Source: Woeseiaceae bacterium (GTDB lineage: Bacteria; Pseudomonadota; Gammaproteobacteria; Steroidobacterales; Woeseiaceae). Taken from it: a DNA stretch of 64,000 nucleotides. Within the stretch, counting starts at the first letter, position 1. Every line of letters begins with the position of its first letter. Both the position numbers and the translations under genes were made by a program. This document shows, piece after piece, positions 31,532 through 40,159 of the stretch. The DNA lies in NCBI GenBank assembly GCA_028279985.1, contig JANQMR010000005.1, positions 171,317 through 235,316 on the forward strand, in the 5' to 3' direction. The notes under the pieces were generated by a model. The model was given only the letters and a program-made list of their open reading frames with translations. It had not been told where the DNA came from and searched no databases.

Positions 31532-32556
31532 AGATGGCCGAGGTACACCGAATCGAATCGCGTCGAAAGCTCGAAGACGCGGCCGGCAACTGGATCGCGC
31601 GGCTCGAAGCCGACGATGTCAGCGACAGTGATCGGCGGTGCTTTGCGGAGTGGCTGGCGAAGGATCGCCGGCATCGCGAGACTTTCGAGGCGATGCGACA
31701 TACCTGGCATCGGCTGGATGCCCTGGGTACCGTTGTGCATGGTGTTGCCGGCGAGAAACCGCAGGCAACCGTCGAGCGTTCGCGCCGTCGTGGAATTCTG
31801 TGGGCAACGGCGGCGGTACTATTGCTTGCCGTCGGCTCCGCATCCTGGGTAGCTCTGCACGCGCCCGTGTTCGTAGAGTACGAGACCGCCGTCGGCCATC
31901 AACTGAGCGTATCACTGGAAGACGGCTCCACGGTTGATCTCAACACCGATACCTTGATCACGGTGGACTTCACCGATGACGAACGCGCGATCCGGCTCGT
32001 CCGCGGCGAGGCACATTTTAATGTGGCGAAAGACAGGCAGCGGCAGTTTGTCGTATCCGCGGGCGACGGCATCGTCAAAGCGGTGGGAACTCAGTTTAAC
32101 GTCTATCTGACGGCAAGCCGTGAGATAGAAGTCACCGTTACCGAGGGTATCGTCGAGGTTACCAAGGCCGACGAGTCTATCGGCAGTTCGACGACTGCGG
32201 AGTTGCCTCAGCTTCCGGTGCAAGCCGCCCGTGTGAGCGAAGGTCAACACGTTCGTTACAACGGGCAGGTGGGTGCCGTCGCCGAAATGCCGGCGCCCGA
32301 AGTCGAACGGCGCCTGGCCTGGCGGCAAGGCATGTTGTCTTTCGATGGCGAAACGCTGGAGCAGGTTGTCGCCGAGGTTGGCCGTTATACGAACATCCAG
32401 TTCATCATCGCCGATCCCGAACTGCGTGAGCTGCAGGTGGGTGGCTATTTCCGGTCGAATGATCTCACTGCGCTGACGGAGCTGCTGGAAACAGCCTTCG
32501 GTGTAGATGTAAGGCGCGATGGCCAGCGCATAATACTGATGCGGCGTAATCCCTGA
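31525..32556 (+). CDS. FecR-family anti-sigma regulator
   Basis: A 343-residue inner-membrane regulator. The cytoplasmic N-terminus carries the anti-sigma domain (AGNWIARLEADDVSDSDRRC, then FAEWLAKDRRH). One membrane helix (ILWATAAVLLLAVGSASWVA) lies near residues 90-110, and the periplasmic FecR domain follows (GHQLSVSLEDGSTVDLNTDT, GTQFNVY). A C-terminal STN-like segment (GETLEQVVAEVGRYTN, VGGYFRSNDLTALTELLE) contacts the receptor. The ATG at 31525 overlaps the sigma gene by 7 bases; 31534 is an alternative. Confidence 0.93.
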   Translation: MLKMAEVHRIESRRKLEDAAGNWIARLEADDVSDSDRRCFAEWLAKDRRHRETFEAMRHTWHRLDALGTVVHGVAGEKPQATVERSRRRGILWATAAVLLLAVGSASWVALHAPVFVEYETAVGHQLSVSLEDGSTVDLNTDTLITVDFTDDERAIRLVRGEAHFNVAKDRQRQFVVSAGDGIVKAVGTQFNVYLTASREIEVTVTEGIVEVTKADESIGSSTTAELPQLPVQAARVSEGQHVRYNGQVGAVAEMPAPEVERRLAWRQGMLSFDGETLEQVVAEVGRYTNIQFIIADPELRELQVGGYFRSNDLTALTELLETAFGVDVRRDGQRIILMRRNP

Positions 32557-32693
32557 CGCCAGAATCCCAGATACAACGCAAACAAAAAATCCTCCTCGTC
32601 GAGTAGCGGGTTTCCGTTTCTGGGGTGTTAACGCCCCTAACAAGAAGCAGAAACGCGCCTAATAATTCGATAGTCATCCAAAGGGGGAATGCG

Positions 32694-35600
32694 ATGTCGA
32701 GTTCACTATTCTGTTGGTATCGAGCCGGTGTCGTCGTACTGCTGTTGATCGGCGTATGCACGTCAGCCGCAAAGGCTGAAGAGATTGTCGAATTCGACAT
32801 TCCCGCACAGCCCGCGGCAAAAGGTTTGAACCTTTACGCCGAGCAGGCCGGTAAGCAGATTCTGTTTCCATACGCTGCGGTAGAGGGTGTTGATACGAGC
32901 GAAGTGGTGGGAACCTTCGATAAGGACATCGCACTCGATGCGCTGCTCAGCGACACGGGCCTCGAAGCCGTGCGTGGGGAAAACGACACGGTGACGATAT
33001 TGCTGGCCGACACGGCGGACGATCCTGCCGTTGGGAGTAGCAACTCGGGAAAGTCCCTGACGACGCCGAAGCCGATGCTGATGGCGAACGCATCGTCGAG
33101 CAACAACGACAGTAACGCGAGCGTTGTGGCTGCCGAGGAACGTATCGCCGTACCCGAAGACCGCGAAGACGCTGCCGAGGAGCGCGACGAAATCATCGTC
33201 ACGGGCAGCCGGCTGATTTCCGATCCGGGCAAGCTGACTCGCCAGATCACGATCTTCAATCGCGACGAAATCGAACGCAGCGGGGTCACGCGACTCGACG
33301 AGTTTCTGCGCCGGCTGCCGCAGAACATGAATGCGCCGACGAATATCGGTTCCGGTTTCAATTTTGGCCAGTCCGCGCCGAGCTTCGGTCTCGGCAGCAA
33401 TGTGTTTGCCGGCAGCACCATCAACCTCCGGGGGCTCGGCGCACAGTACACGCTGATTCTCATCGACGGCCGCCGTCCCGCCCGCGGCGGCCAGTTCGGC
33501 GAGGTTGTGGATATCAGCAACATCCCGATCGAGCGTGTGGAACGTATCGAGGTGCTGTTCGATGGCGCAGCGGCGATTTACGGCGCCGACGCCATTGGCG
33601 GTGTCGTCAACATCATTACCAGACGCGACTTCGACGGGACGGATCTGTCGCTGACGTACAGCGATACCGAAGACGGTGGGGGTGCGCGTTACAACCTGCA
33701 GGTTGGGCATACGTTCAACTGGGAGTCGGGTTTCCTGACGGCCCGTGTCAGCTACCAGACCCAGGAGCAGATTGACGGCAGCCAGCGTCCGAATGCAGCG
33801 CCCGCCAACTCTTCTCTCGCGGTCCTCGGCGATTTCTTGCTGCCGCCTTCGGACAACGGCAACGTTCGGGCATTTCGGCGCGGTTTGACCGAGTTCTCGG
33901 CCTTGTTTTGGGTAAACGGTGACGAGCGACTCAGCGGCGGCGTGGAAGTGCCGGCTGTGCAGCAAGTCTGGACTGGGACCGGACTCGAGTTCATTGAAAC
34001 GACGACGATCGTCGATCGTCAGAGTCCTCGGCTACCGCCCGGTTACTTCTGGATCGACGAAGCGGCACACAGGCCGCAGAACCCGGAAACCCTGGGTTTC
34101 ACTCCGGTGTACCAGGCGAATCTGCCTCAGTACACGGGCCAGCCTTTGGGTATCAACGACGTCGGTGCGAGCAACGAGCTCGGTGAGAGCAGCTTCGTTC
34201 CGTTCGAAGGCCTGGCCCTGTCGCCCGAGGACGAGACCTACAGTATCGGTCTGTCTTTCGCGCAGGATTTTTCCGAGAACATCAGCCTGAACCTCAACCT
34301 GGACTATACCGTCGCGGACAAACTGAGCAACAATCTGGGCAACGATACGTTCGGCGTCCCGCTGCTGGCAGACGTTGCCAGCAATCCGTTCCTCCAGCCG
34401 TTCCAGTTCTCCTTCCAGAACGTATTTCCGCAACAGTATCAGCGTGGCGAAACGACCATTTACACCGCATCCGGAAACATCGACTGGGATTTTTCGCGGG
34501 ATTGGAGTGTGACGTTCGGCTTCGGTGTTTCGGAACAGAAGCAGGATTCGGACACGATCAATCATCTGCGCCAGGGAGGGATCGGCCCGGACAACCTCGA
34601 TGCGCGCCTGAATAGCTACTACTTGGCTTCTACTCCCGACGGCTTTGTCCGCGAATTCATCGACACGCATTTCAACGACCCGCTGCTGGGCTACGGAAGT
34701 ATCGAGGAGATGACTGCCGCCCTGGTCGTTCCGTTCATGCATACGAGCACGGATGCCAGGCAATACGATGTGGACCTAAGACTGTTCGGTAAGCTCTTCG
34801 AGTTGCCCGCCGGTGACGTTCGCACCAGCTTCTCGGTCAAATATCGTGAGGACAAAACGGAAATCTTCGACAACAATCCGCTCATCGGTGACACGAGACG
34901 CGATGTTGTTCCATTGGACACCGGGCTCGTGATCGATTACGACGACAGCTTTGGCGAGAACGTCAAGTCATTGGGCGGTGAATTGTCCGTCCCTGTGTTC
35001 GGTGCGGATTTTAAGCTGCCGCTCGTCGAACACTTCTTGTTGAGCTTCAGCGGTTCCGTCGAAGAGTATTCGAATACGGACGACAATGGTTTCAACTGGG
35101 CAGCGGGTTTCAACTGGGGTATCAACGAGCAGTTCATCGTTCGCCTGAATCGTACGCACAGCCTCCGTGTGCCCGAATCGGTGCGTACGGCTCGCGAGCC
35201 GCGATGGTCGGTACAAAATACCATCCCGGTATACAACGACGTAAACGATACTTTCCCCGTTCAGGTCGATGGAACGCTCTGGCGAATCTCAGGCGGCGCG
35301 AACCACCTCACACCCGAGAGGAATGACGGCACCGAATTGTCGTTCATTTATCGGCCGGCGTTCGCCGAAGGCCTGGACATACAGTTGAGTTTCAGCGAAA
35401 AGCATACGGTCGATCAGCTCGGTAATCCGTTTATGGGCAGGTGGACCTTCGATACGCTGTTACCGGAAAGCGTGCGCGCCAATCCGCTGTTTGACTACGG
35501 CGATCCCGAGAACAATGCGTTTCATGCGTCGGTGGTCGCTGAGCTGGGTGGTGCGGCTGTCCAGATGGTGCCGGGAGACCTGGTTTTTGATGCCCGTCAG

Positions 35601-36320
35601 TACAACATCGGCGATACGTTTAGTCGGGGTGCCGACCTCCAGGTGAGTTACGCCGTCGAGACCGGTTTCGGCGACTGGCTGCTGACCTGGCGTCACCAGT
35701 ACCTCGACACGCACGAGGTTACCCGCTCGAACATCTGCGCTCAGGTAGAACAGGGTTGCAGTCATGAAGACGTGTCCATTTTCGAAAGTGGGCTGGGCGA
35801 GCCAATCGACATCGTCGGGTCGGTATCCCGAGAAAACTACCTCAACCAGTATGCGCTGCCCAGGAACCAGGGAAGTATCGACCTGTTTTGGGATTACCGC
35901 GGCTTGGGAGTCAATCTTGCCACCCGGTATGAGAGCACAACTTCGATCTTCAAGACCCAGGATATTTTCGAGACGGTGATCGTCGGTTACATCGAGTTCG
36001 GCGACCTCAGGTTCCCGATCACCGAAAGCAGGCTTGCCGGCACGAACATCTACCGGGAGGACACCACGGCGGAGCGGCCATTGGATCTCACGATCAGCTA
36101 CGACTTCGGGCGGGGCGGCCTGTTCGACGCGCCCCGCTGGCTGGGGGATGCGCGTATCTCGCTGGCAGTCCGCAACCTGTACGTTCGCGATCGAAGGCAA
36201 ACGACAACCGTCGTGCAGAACGAAGCGGAGGATCCGATCGGTACCGAAGAGGATGTCAATATCTTCGCGATCAATCCTCGCGGCAAGAGTTACGCGCTGC
36301 GCTTCAGCACGACGTTCTGA
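32694..36320 (+). CDS. TonB-dependent receptor with STN signalling domain
   Basis: A 1208-residue outer-membrane receptor: signal peptide 1-28, STN (secretin/TonB short N-terminal) domain about 30-105, a Ser/Asn-rich linker, TonB box DEIIVTGSR at 165-173, plug with LRGLGAQYTLILIDGRRPAR and IEVLFDGAAAIYGADAIGGV, and a long barrel ending in Phe. The long linker and barrel place it with large carbohydrate/peptide-type receptors rather than small siderophore receptors. With FecI/FecR it forms a surface-signalling unit. The ATG at 32694 has AAAGGGGG just upstream. The ligand is unknown. Confidence 0.93.
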   Translation: MSSSLFCWYRAGVVVLLLIGVCTSAAKAEEIVEFDIPAQPAAKGLNLYAEQAGKQILFPYAAVEGVDTSEVVGTFDKDIALDALLSDTGLEAVRGENDTVTILLADTADDPAVGSSNSGKSLTTPKPMLMANASSSNNDSNASVVAAEERIAVPEDREDAAEERDEIIVTGSRLISDPGKLTRQITIFNRDEIERSGVTRLDEFLRRLPQNMNAPTNIGSGFNFGQSAPSFGLGSNVFAGSTINLRGLGAQYTLILIDGRRPARGGQFGEVVDISNIPIERVERIEVLFDGAAAIYGADAIGGVVNIITRRDFDGTDLSLTYSDTEDGGGARYNLQVGHTFNWESGFLTARVSYQTQEQIDGSQRPNAAPANSSLAVLGDFLLPPSDNGNVRAFRRGLTEFSALFWVNGDERLSGGVEVPAVQQVWTGTGLEFIETTTIVDRQSPRLPPGYFWIDEAAHRPQNPETLGFTPVYQANLPQYTGQPLGINDVGASNELGESSFVPFEGLALSPEDETYSIGLSFAQDFSENISLNLNLDYTVADKLSNNLGNDTFGVPLLADVASNPFLQPFQFSFQNVFPQQYQRGETTIYTASGNIDWDFSRDWSVTFGFGVSEQKQDSDTINHLRQGGIGPDNLDARLNSYYLASTPDGFVREFIDTHFNDPLLGYGSIEEMTAALVVPFMHTSTDARQYDVDLRLFGKLFELPAGDVRTSFSVKYREDKTEIFDNNPLIGDTRRDVVPLDTGLVIDYDDSFGENVKSLGGELSVPVFGADFKLPLVEHFLLSFSGSVEEYSNTDDNGFNWAAGFNWGINEQFIVRLNRTHSLRVPESVRTAREPRWSVQNTIPVYNDVNDTFPVQVDGTLWRISGGANHLTPERNDGTELSFIYRPAFAEGLDIQLSFSEKHTVDQLGNPFMGRWTFDTLLPESVRANPLFDYGDPENNAFHASVVAELGGAAVQMVPGDLVFDARQYNIGDTFSRGADLQVSYAVETGFGDWLLTWRHQYLDTHEVTRSNICAQVEQGCSHEDVSIFESGLGEPIDIVGSVSRENYLNQYALPRNQGSIDLFWDYRGLGVNLATRYESTTSIFKTQDIFETVIVGYIEFGDLRFPITESRLAGTNIYREDTTAERPLDLTISYDFGRGGLFDAPRWLGDARISLAVRNLYVRDRRQTTTVVQNEAEDPIGTEEDVNIFAINPRGKSYALRFSTTF

Positions 36321-36351
36321 GCGTTTGATCGGGTACCCGGTGTACCCGGGG

Positions 36352-36381
36352 AGAGGGCTGTCCGGGCTCGGCCCTCTTTTT
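36352..36381 (+). terminator. Terminator after the receptor gene
   Basis: AGAGGGC pairs with GCCCTCT across a 12-base loop and is followed by TTTTT, 32 bases after the stop. It separates the signalling unit from the MoxR cassette, at least partly. Confidence 0.8.
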
Positions 36382-36427
36382 GTCAGAACAGCATGCCAAC
36401 AACCGTTCTTGCGGTAGGTGGTCACTA

Positions 36428-38179
36428 ATGACGGAAACACCTGTCTCCGGCGACAGCCGGCAACTCGAAGGCAATCTCGACCGGCTTGTGCAGCGGGCAC
36501 GAAAGGTTTTCGACAAGGCTTATCTCGGCGTGCGCAGCCGGCAGGTGCTGTGTCGAACGCTGGCGGGGCTGTTCCTGTTTGCGTTGCCGTTGCTGCTTCT
36601 GGAATTGGCCCGCTACCTGGCTGGGTATGCTTCATTCGGGATCGCTTGGTGGCAGTACGGCGCGCTGGTGGTGGTCTGTGCCGGCGTATTCGCGCTGAGC
36701 TGGCTGGTTCGGGACTACCTGCGCCATTCGGTTTCGCGCGGCAAGACGCTGGGGTTGTTCGACAGTCAGCTCAAACTCTCCAATCGTCTGGCCACGGCCG
36801 ATGAGTTCATCGGCGCGGTTGATCGCACAGGCTTCATGCAGGCCGCGATCGACGATGCCGTCGAGCCGGTGCAGCGGGCGATGGGCAGCGAGGCGCGGGC
36901 GATCGATGCGGACCGGCGCTGGCCGTTGTCGCGTGGATCCTTGCTGTCGGTACCGGCGACGCTGTGCCTGCTGTTGCTGACGATCTGGCTCGGCGCTCAG
37001 GAACGGCTCCATGCCGCCGGCGAGTCGTTCGCGGGCACGCTCGATGACCTCGGCGCCAGTCCGGATCTGAGTGTCGTCGCGCGGCTCGACGACGAGGCGA
37101 CCCGCGAAGAAGACCGACGTTCCGGCGATGAGCGGCCGGCGGAGAAAACGCCGGGTGCCGAGCCTGGCGAGACCGCGGATGCGGCGGTGCCGGAGTCGTT
37201 CGACAGCAGCGCCTCGCAACCCCGCGGACAGCCCGCGCTGCTGGAGAGTCAGAGCGAGCCTTCGGCGGGTCAGCCGTCGGGCGGTTTACCTTCGGGGGCC
37301 GGCAGCCGGCCCGCGGGCCAGGCGGCGGGCGGTCAGCAGTCTGCGAGCGGCCGCGAGTCCGCGACGGGCGAGCAGAACCCGAATCGGCAGGCCGGTGCCG
37401 AACGGCAACAGGCTGCGGGTCAGCAGCAGGCGGGCGCGGCAGAGAGCAGCGGCCAGCAGTCGGCGAACCAATCCGGCGATCCCGCCGGTTCGGATAGTTC
37501 CGCAGGTGGCGATCAATCGGCCGACAGCGGTCAGGAAAGCGTGGCCGGCAACGACTCGTCGGCGGCGCCAACCGATTCGGCGCAAAACGCGCAGACCGCG
37601 CAGCAGCAGGCGGCCAATCAACAATCGGCGCAACAGGCCAGCCAGCGAGCCGGTCAGCCACAGGGCAGTCAGAGCGGTAGGGCGCAGGATCGGGGTCGGA
37701 CCGAAAGCGAGGGCGCGGGCGGCGAGCAAGGTGGCGGTGAGCCGGACGCACAAAGCCAGGCCCAGGCGCAAGGTCAGGGCGGTCAGCCCAATGCGGGCCA
37801 GCAGCAGGGCGGTTCCCAGGGCGAAGGCCGGGGCGACTCCAACGATGCGATCAAGAAAAACCGCGGTGCGGCGAAAGCGATGCTGGCGGTACCGACGTCC
37901 GACCGGCTGATCGGGGTGCGCGGCGATGGCCCGGAGCAAATCCGCCAGGAACAGTCCGTGCCGCAGGAGCAGGAAGCGGGGCCCGCGGCGGCGAGCGCGC
38001 GTGCCGAGCGCGGCGATCGTATCGGCACGCTGCAGCAAACCGAGGTGTCGGGCTGGTCCCGCGCCCTGGTCAAAAACTACTTCGATCGGGGAGGCAGCGC
38101 AACGGCCGGTGCCCCCGGTGAGACCGCCAGCGACACCCCATCGACAACCACGGACAGCAGTGAGGGACAACAACCATGA
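36428..38179 (+). CDS. Gln/Ser/Gly-rich membrane protein of a MoxR-vWA operon
   Basis: A 583-residue protein with no family I recognise. The N-terminus is cytoplasmic and basic, with two membrane segments at about 45-68 and 77-97 and a third at about 172-192. From about 225 to 500 it is low-complexity (Gln, Ser, Gly, Ala, Asp), probably disordered and periplasmic. The last 80 residues are again well ordered: KAMLAVPTSDRLIGVRGDGP, an RQEQSVPQEQ stretch, and SGWSRALVKNYF. It shares an ATGA overlap with the MoxR ATPase gene, so it is translated with it. Similar first genes of MoxR-vWA operons exist as hypothetical proteins. Confidence 0.75.
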   Translation: MTETPVSGDSRQLEGNLDRLVQRARKVFDKAYLGVRSRQVLCRTLAGLFLFALPLLLLELARYLAGYASFGIAWWQYGALVVVCAGVFALSWLVRDYLRHSVSRGKTLGLFDSQLKLSNRLATADEFIGAVDRTGFMQAAIDDAVEPVQRAMGSEARAIDADRRWPLSRGSLLSVPATLCLLLLTIWLGAQERLHAAGESFAGTLDDLGASPDLSVVARLDDEATREEDRRSGDERPAEKTPGAEPGETADAAVPESFDSSASQPRGQPALLESQSEPSAGQPSGGLPSGAGSRPAGQAAGGQQSASGRESATGEQNPNRQAGAERQQAAGQQQAGAAESSGQQSANQSGDPAGSDSSAGGDQSADSGQESVAGNDSSAAPTDSAQNAQTAQQQAANQQSAQQASQRAGQPQGSQSGRAQDRGRTESEGAGGEQGGGEPDAQSQAQAQGQGGQPNAGQQQGGSQGEGRGDSNDAIKKNRGAAKAMLAVPTSDRLIGVRGDGPEQIRQEQSVPQEQEAGPAAASARAERGDRIGTLQQTEVSGWSRALVKNYFDRGGSATAGAPGETASDTPSTTTDSSEGQQP

Positions 38180-39210
38180 CATCGGCAGCCGGTTCACAGA
38201 TTGAGAGTGCCGATCAGGCACGCGAGGCCGCGGGCCAGTTCCGCGAGATTTACGCCAGCATCAAAGCGCAGGTCTGCGCGATGATGGTTGGGCAGGATGA
38301 AGTGATCGACGGCGTGATGACGGCGCTGTTCGCCGGCGGCCACGTGCTGCTCGAAGGTGTACCGGGTCTGGGTAAGACCATGCTCGTCAACTCGCTGAGC
38401 CAGGCGGTCGGCACGCGCTTTTCGCGTATCCAGTTCACGCCGGACATGATGCCGGCGGACATCCAGGGCACGACGGTGCTGGTGGAGACGCCTGACGGCG
38501 GTCAGGAACTACGGTTCCAGGAAGGCCCGATCGTATCGAACCTGGTGCTCGCCGACGAGATCAACCGTGCAACACCGAAAACCCAATCGGCACTGCTCGA
38601 AGCGATGCAGGAACGTCAGGTCACGGCAGGTCAACGCACGATCAAACTCGAGGAGCCGTTCTGCGTGCTGGCGACGCAGAACCCGGTGGAGCAGGAGGGC
38701 ACTTACCCGCTGCCGGAAGCCCAGCTCGACCGCTTCCTGTTCAAGCTCGTGGTGGGGTATCCGAAAGAGCAGGACTACGCCGCTATTCTCGATAGGACCA
38801 CGGGCGGTGTGACGCCCGTGATCCACGCCGCCACCAGCGGCGAGGACGTGGTGGCGATGCGCGAGATCGTGCGTCAGGTGCCGGTGCCGGACATTGTCAA
38901 GAACTACGCCATCCACCTGGTGATGGCAACGCAGCCGGACAGCCGCTATGCGCCGCCGGTGGTCAGCGAGTACGTGGCGCTGGGTGCCTCGCCGCGCGGT
39001 GCGCAGTCCCTGCTCTTGGCGGGCAAGGTGCGTGCGCTGCTCAACGATCGTTTCGCGGTGAGTTGCGACGACATCCGCGATGTGGCCTTGCCGGCCTTGC
39101 GGCACCGCATGCTGATCAACTTCCACGGCCAGTCGGACGGGATCAGCGACGAGCAGATCGTGGAACACATTCTGAAGACAGTCGACGAACCCGGCGCCGG
39201 ACGTTCTTAA
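38176..39210 (+). CDS. MoxR-family AAA+ ATPase
   Basis: A 344-residue AAA+ ATPase acting as a chaperone, usually with vWA-domain partners. Walker A is GVPGLGKT near residue 61, Walker B LVLADEINRATPKTQSALLE, sensor 1 VLATQNP, and a C-terminal lid domain follows with ASPRGAQSLL. MoxR proteins assist maturation of metal-dependent or membrane complexes. Start ATG 38176 overlaps the upstream gene by 4 bases. Next comes a DUF58 protein after 50 bases. Confidence 0.95.
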   Translation: MTSAAGSQIESADQAREAAGQFREIYASIKAQVCAMMVGQDEVIDGVMTALFAGGHVLLEGVPGLGKTMLVNSLSQAVGTRFSRIQFTPDMMPADIQGTTVLVETPDGGQELRFQEGPIVSNLVLADEINRATPKTQSALLEAMQERQVTAGQRTIKLEEPFCVLATQNPVEQEGTYPLPEAQLDRFLFKLVVGYPKEQDYAAILDRTTGGVTPVIHAATSGEDVVAMREIVRQVPVPDIVKNYAIHLVMATQPDSRYAPPVVSEYVALGASPRGAQSLLLAGKVRALLNDRFAVSCDDIRDVALPALRHRMLINFHGQSDGISDEQIVEHILKTVDEPGAGRS

Positions 39211-39260
39211 ACCGTGCGCTCTTAAGTCGTGCCGATCTGTCTATTGCCGAAGTTTTGCCC

Positions 39261-40157
39261 ATGAGCAACACACCGACCTTCGAGGAGCTGTTCGACCCGG
39301 ACTTCCTGACCTCGTTAACGCACCTGAGCATCACCGCCCGGCGGGTGGCCGCGGGCGGCCGCTTCGGCGAGAAGCTGTCGCGGGATCTCGGCAGCGGCAT
39401 GGAGTTCCGGGACTATCGTCCGTACACGCCGGGCGACGACCTGCGCCGCATCGACTGGAACATCTACCGTCGCCTCGGCCGGGTGTTCCTCAGGCTCTAC
39501 GAAGAACAGCAGGACTTACCCCTGTACGTGATGCCGGACCTGTCGGCGAGCATGTACAGCGACGGCGCGTTGCGGATCAAAGCGGCGCTGAAGGCGGCGT
39601 TGGCGCTGGCCGCGATCAGCATGAACCAGAACGACTCGGCGGGTCTGGTGCCGTTCGGTGAAGAACTCGATCTGGTCACCAAGGGCGAGACCGGCAAGGT
39701 GAGTATCATGCGTTTTGCCCGGCACCTGTCGCTGCTTGAGCCGCGGCAGCACACGGATCTGGCGAAGTCGCTCGACAAGCTTGCGAGCCTGAATCTGCGA
39801 CCGGGGCTGCTGGTGATCATCAGCGACTTCTTCGATCCCTCGGGCCTCAAACGATTCGCGGCCGCGACCGGCAAGCTGCGACACAAGCTGCTGCTGATTC
39901 AAATCACGCAACCCGCGGACGCCGACCCCGGGCTGCAGGGCGAGCTGCGCCTGCGCGACTGCGAGACCGGCGAGATCACGGACATTGCGATGACGCCGGC
40001 GGTATTGAAGCGCTACCGCGAAGCGTACGACCGCTTCTGTAATGAACTCACGTCGCTGGCGAAACGACGCCGTGCCGGCTTGTTACGTCTGGACGCCGGA
40101 CAGGACGTGGTCAGGCAGTTGGCGACCTTGTTCGAGACCGGCAGTCTGGCGGCCTGA
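39261..40157 (+). CDS. DUF58 protein with von Willebrand A-like domain
   Basis: A 298-residue cytoplasmic protein. The DUF58 signature is EFRDYRPYTPGDDLRRIDWN, followed by a vWA-like fold whose metal site reads PDLSASMYS (DxSxS). DUF58 proteins regularly follow MoxR and are thought to work with it. The ATG at 39261 gives the usual length; earlier starts lie in the MoxR gene. It is followed after 2 bases by the next membrane protein gene. Confidence 0.92.
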   Translation: MSNTPTFEELFDPDFLTSLTHLSITARRVAAGGRFGEKLSRDLGSGMEFRDYRPYTPGDDLRRIDWNIYRRLGRVFLRLYEEQQDLPLYVMPDLSASMYSDGALRIKAALKAALALAAISMNQNDSAGLVPFGEELDLVTKGETGKVSIMRFARHLSLLEPRQHTDLAKSLDKLASLNLRPGLLVIISDFFDPSGLKRFAAATGKLRHKLLLIQITQPADADPGLQGELRLRDCETGEITDIAMTPAVLKRYREAYDRFCNELTSLAKRRRAGLLRLDAGQDVVRQLATLFETGSLAA

Positions 40158-40159
40158 CG

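Noticed and set aside
36331..36350. GGGTACCCGG palindrome after the receptor gene as a separate operator
   Set aside because: It is short and lies directly before the terminator; it may be part of the same hairpin region.
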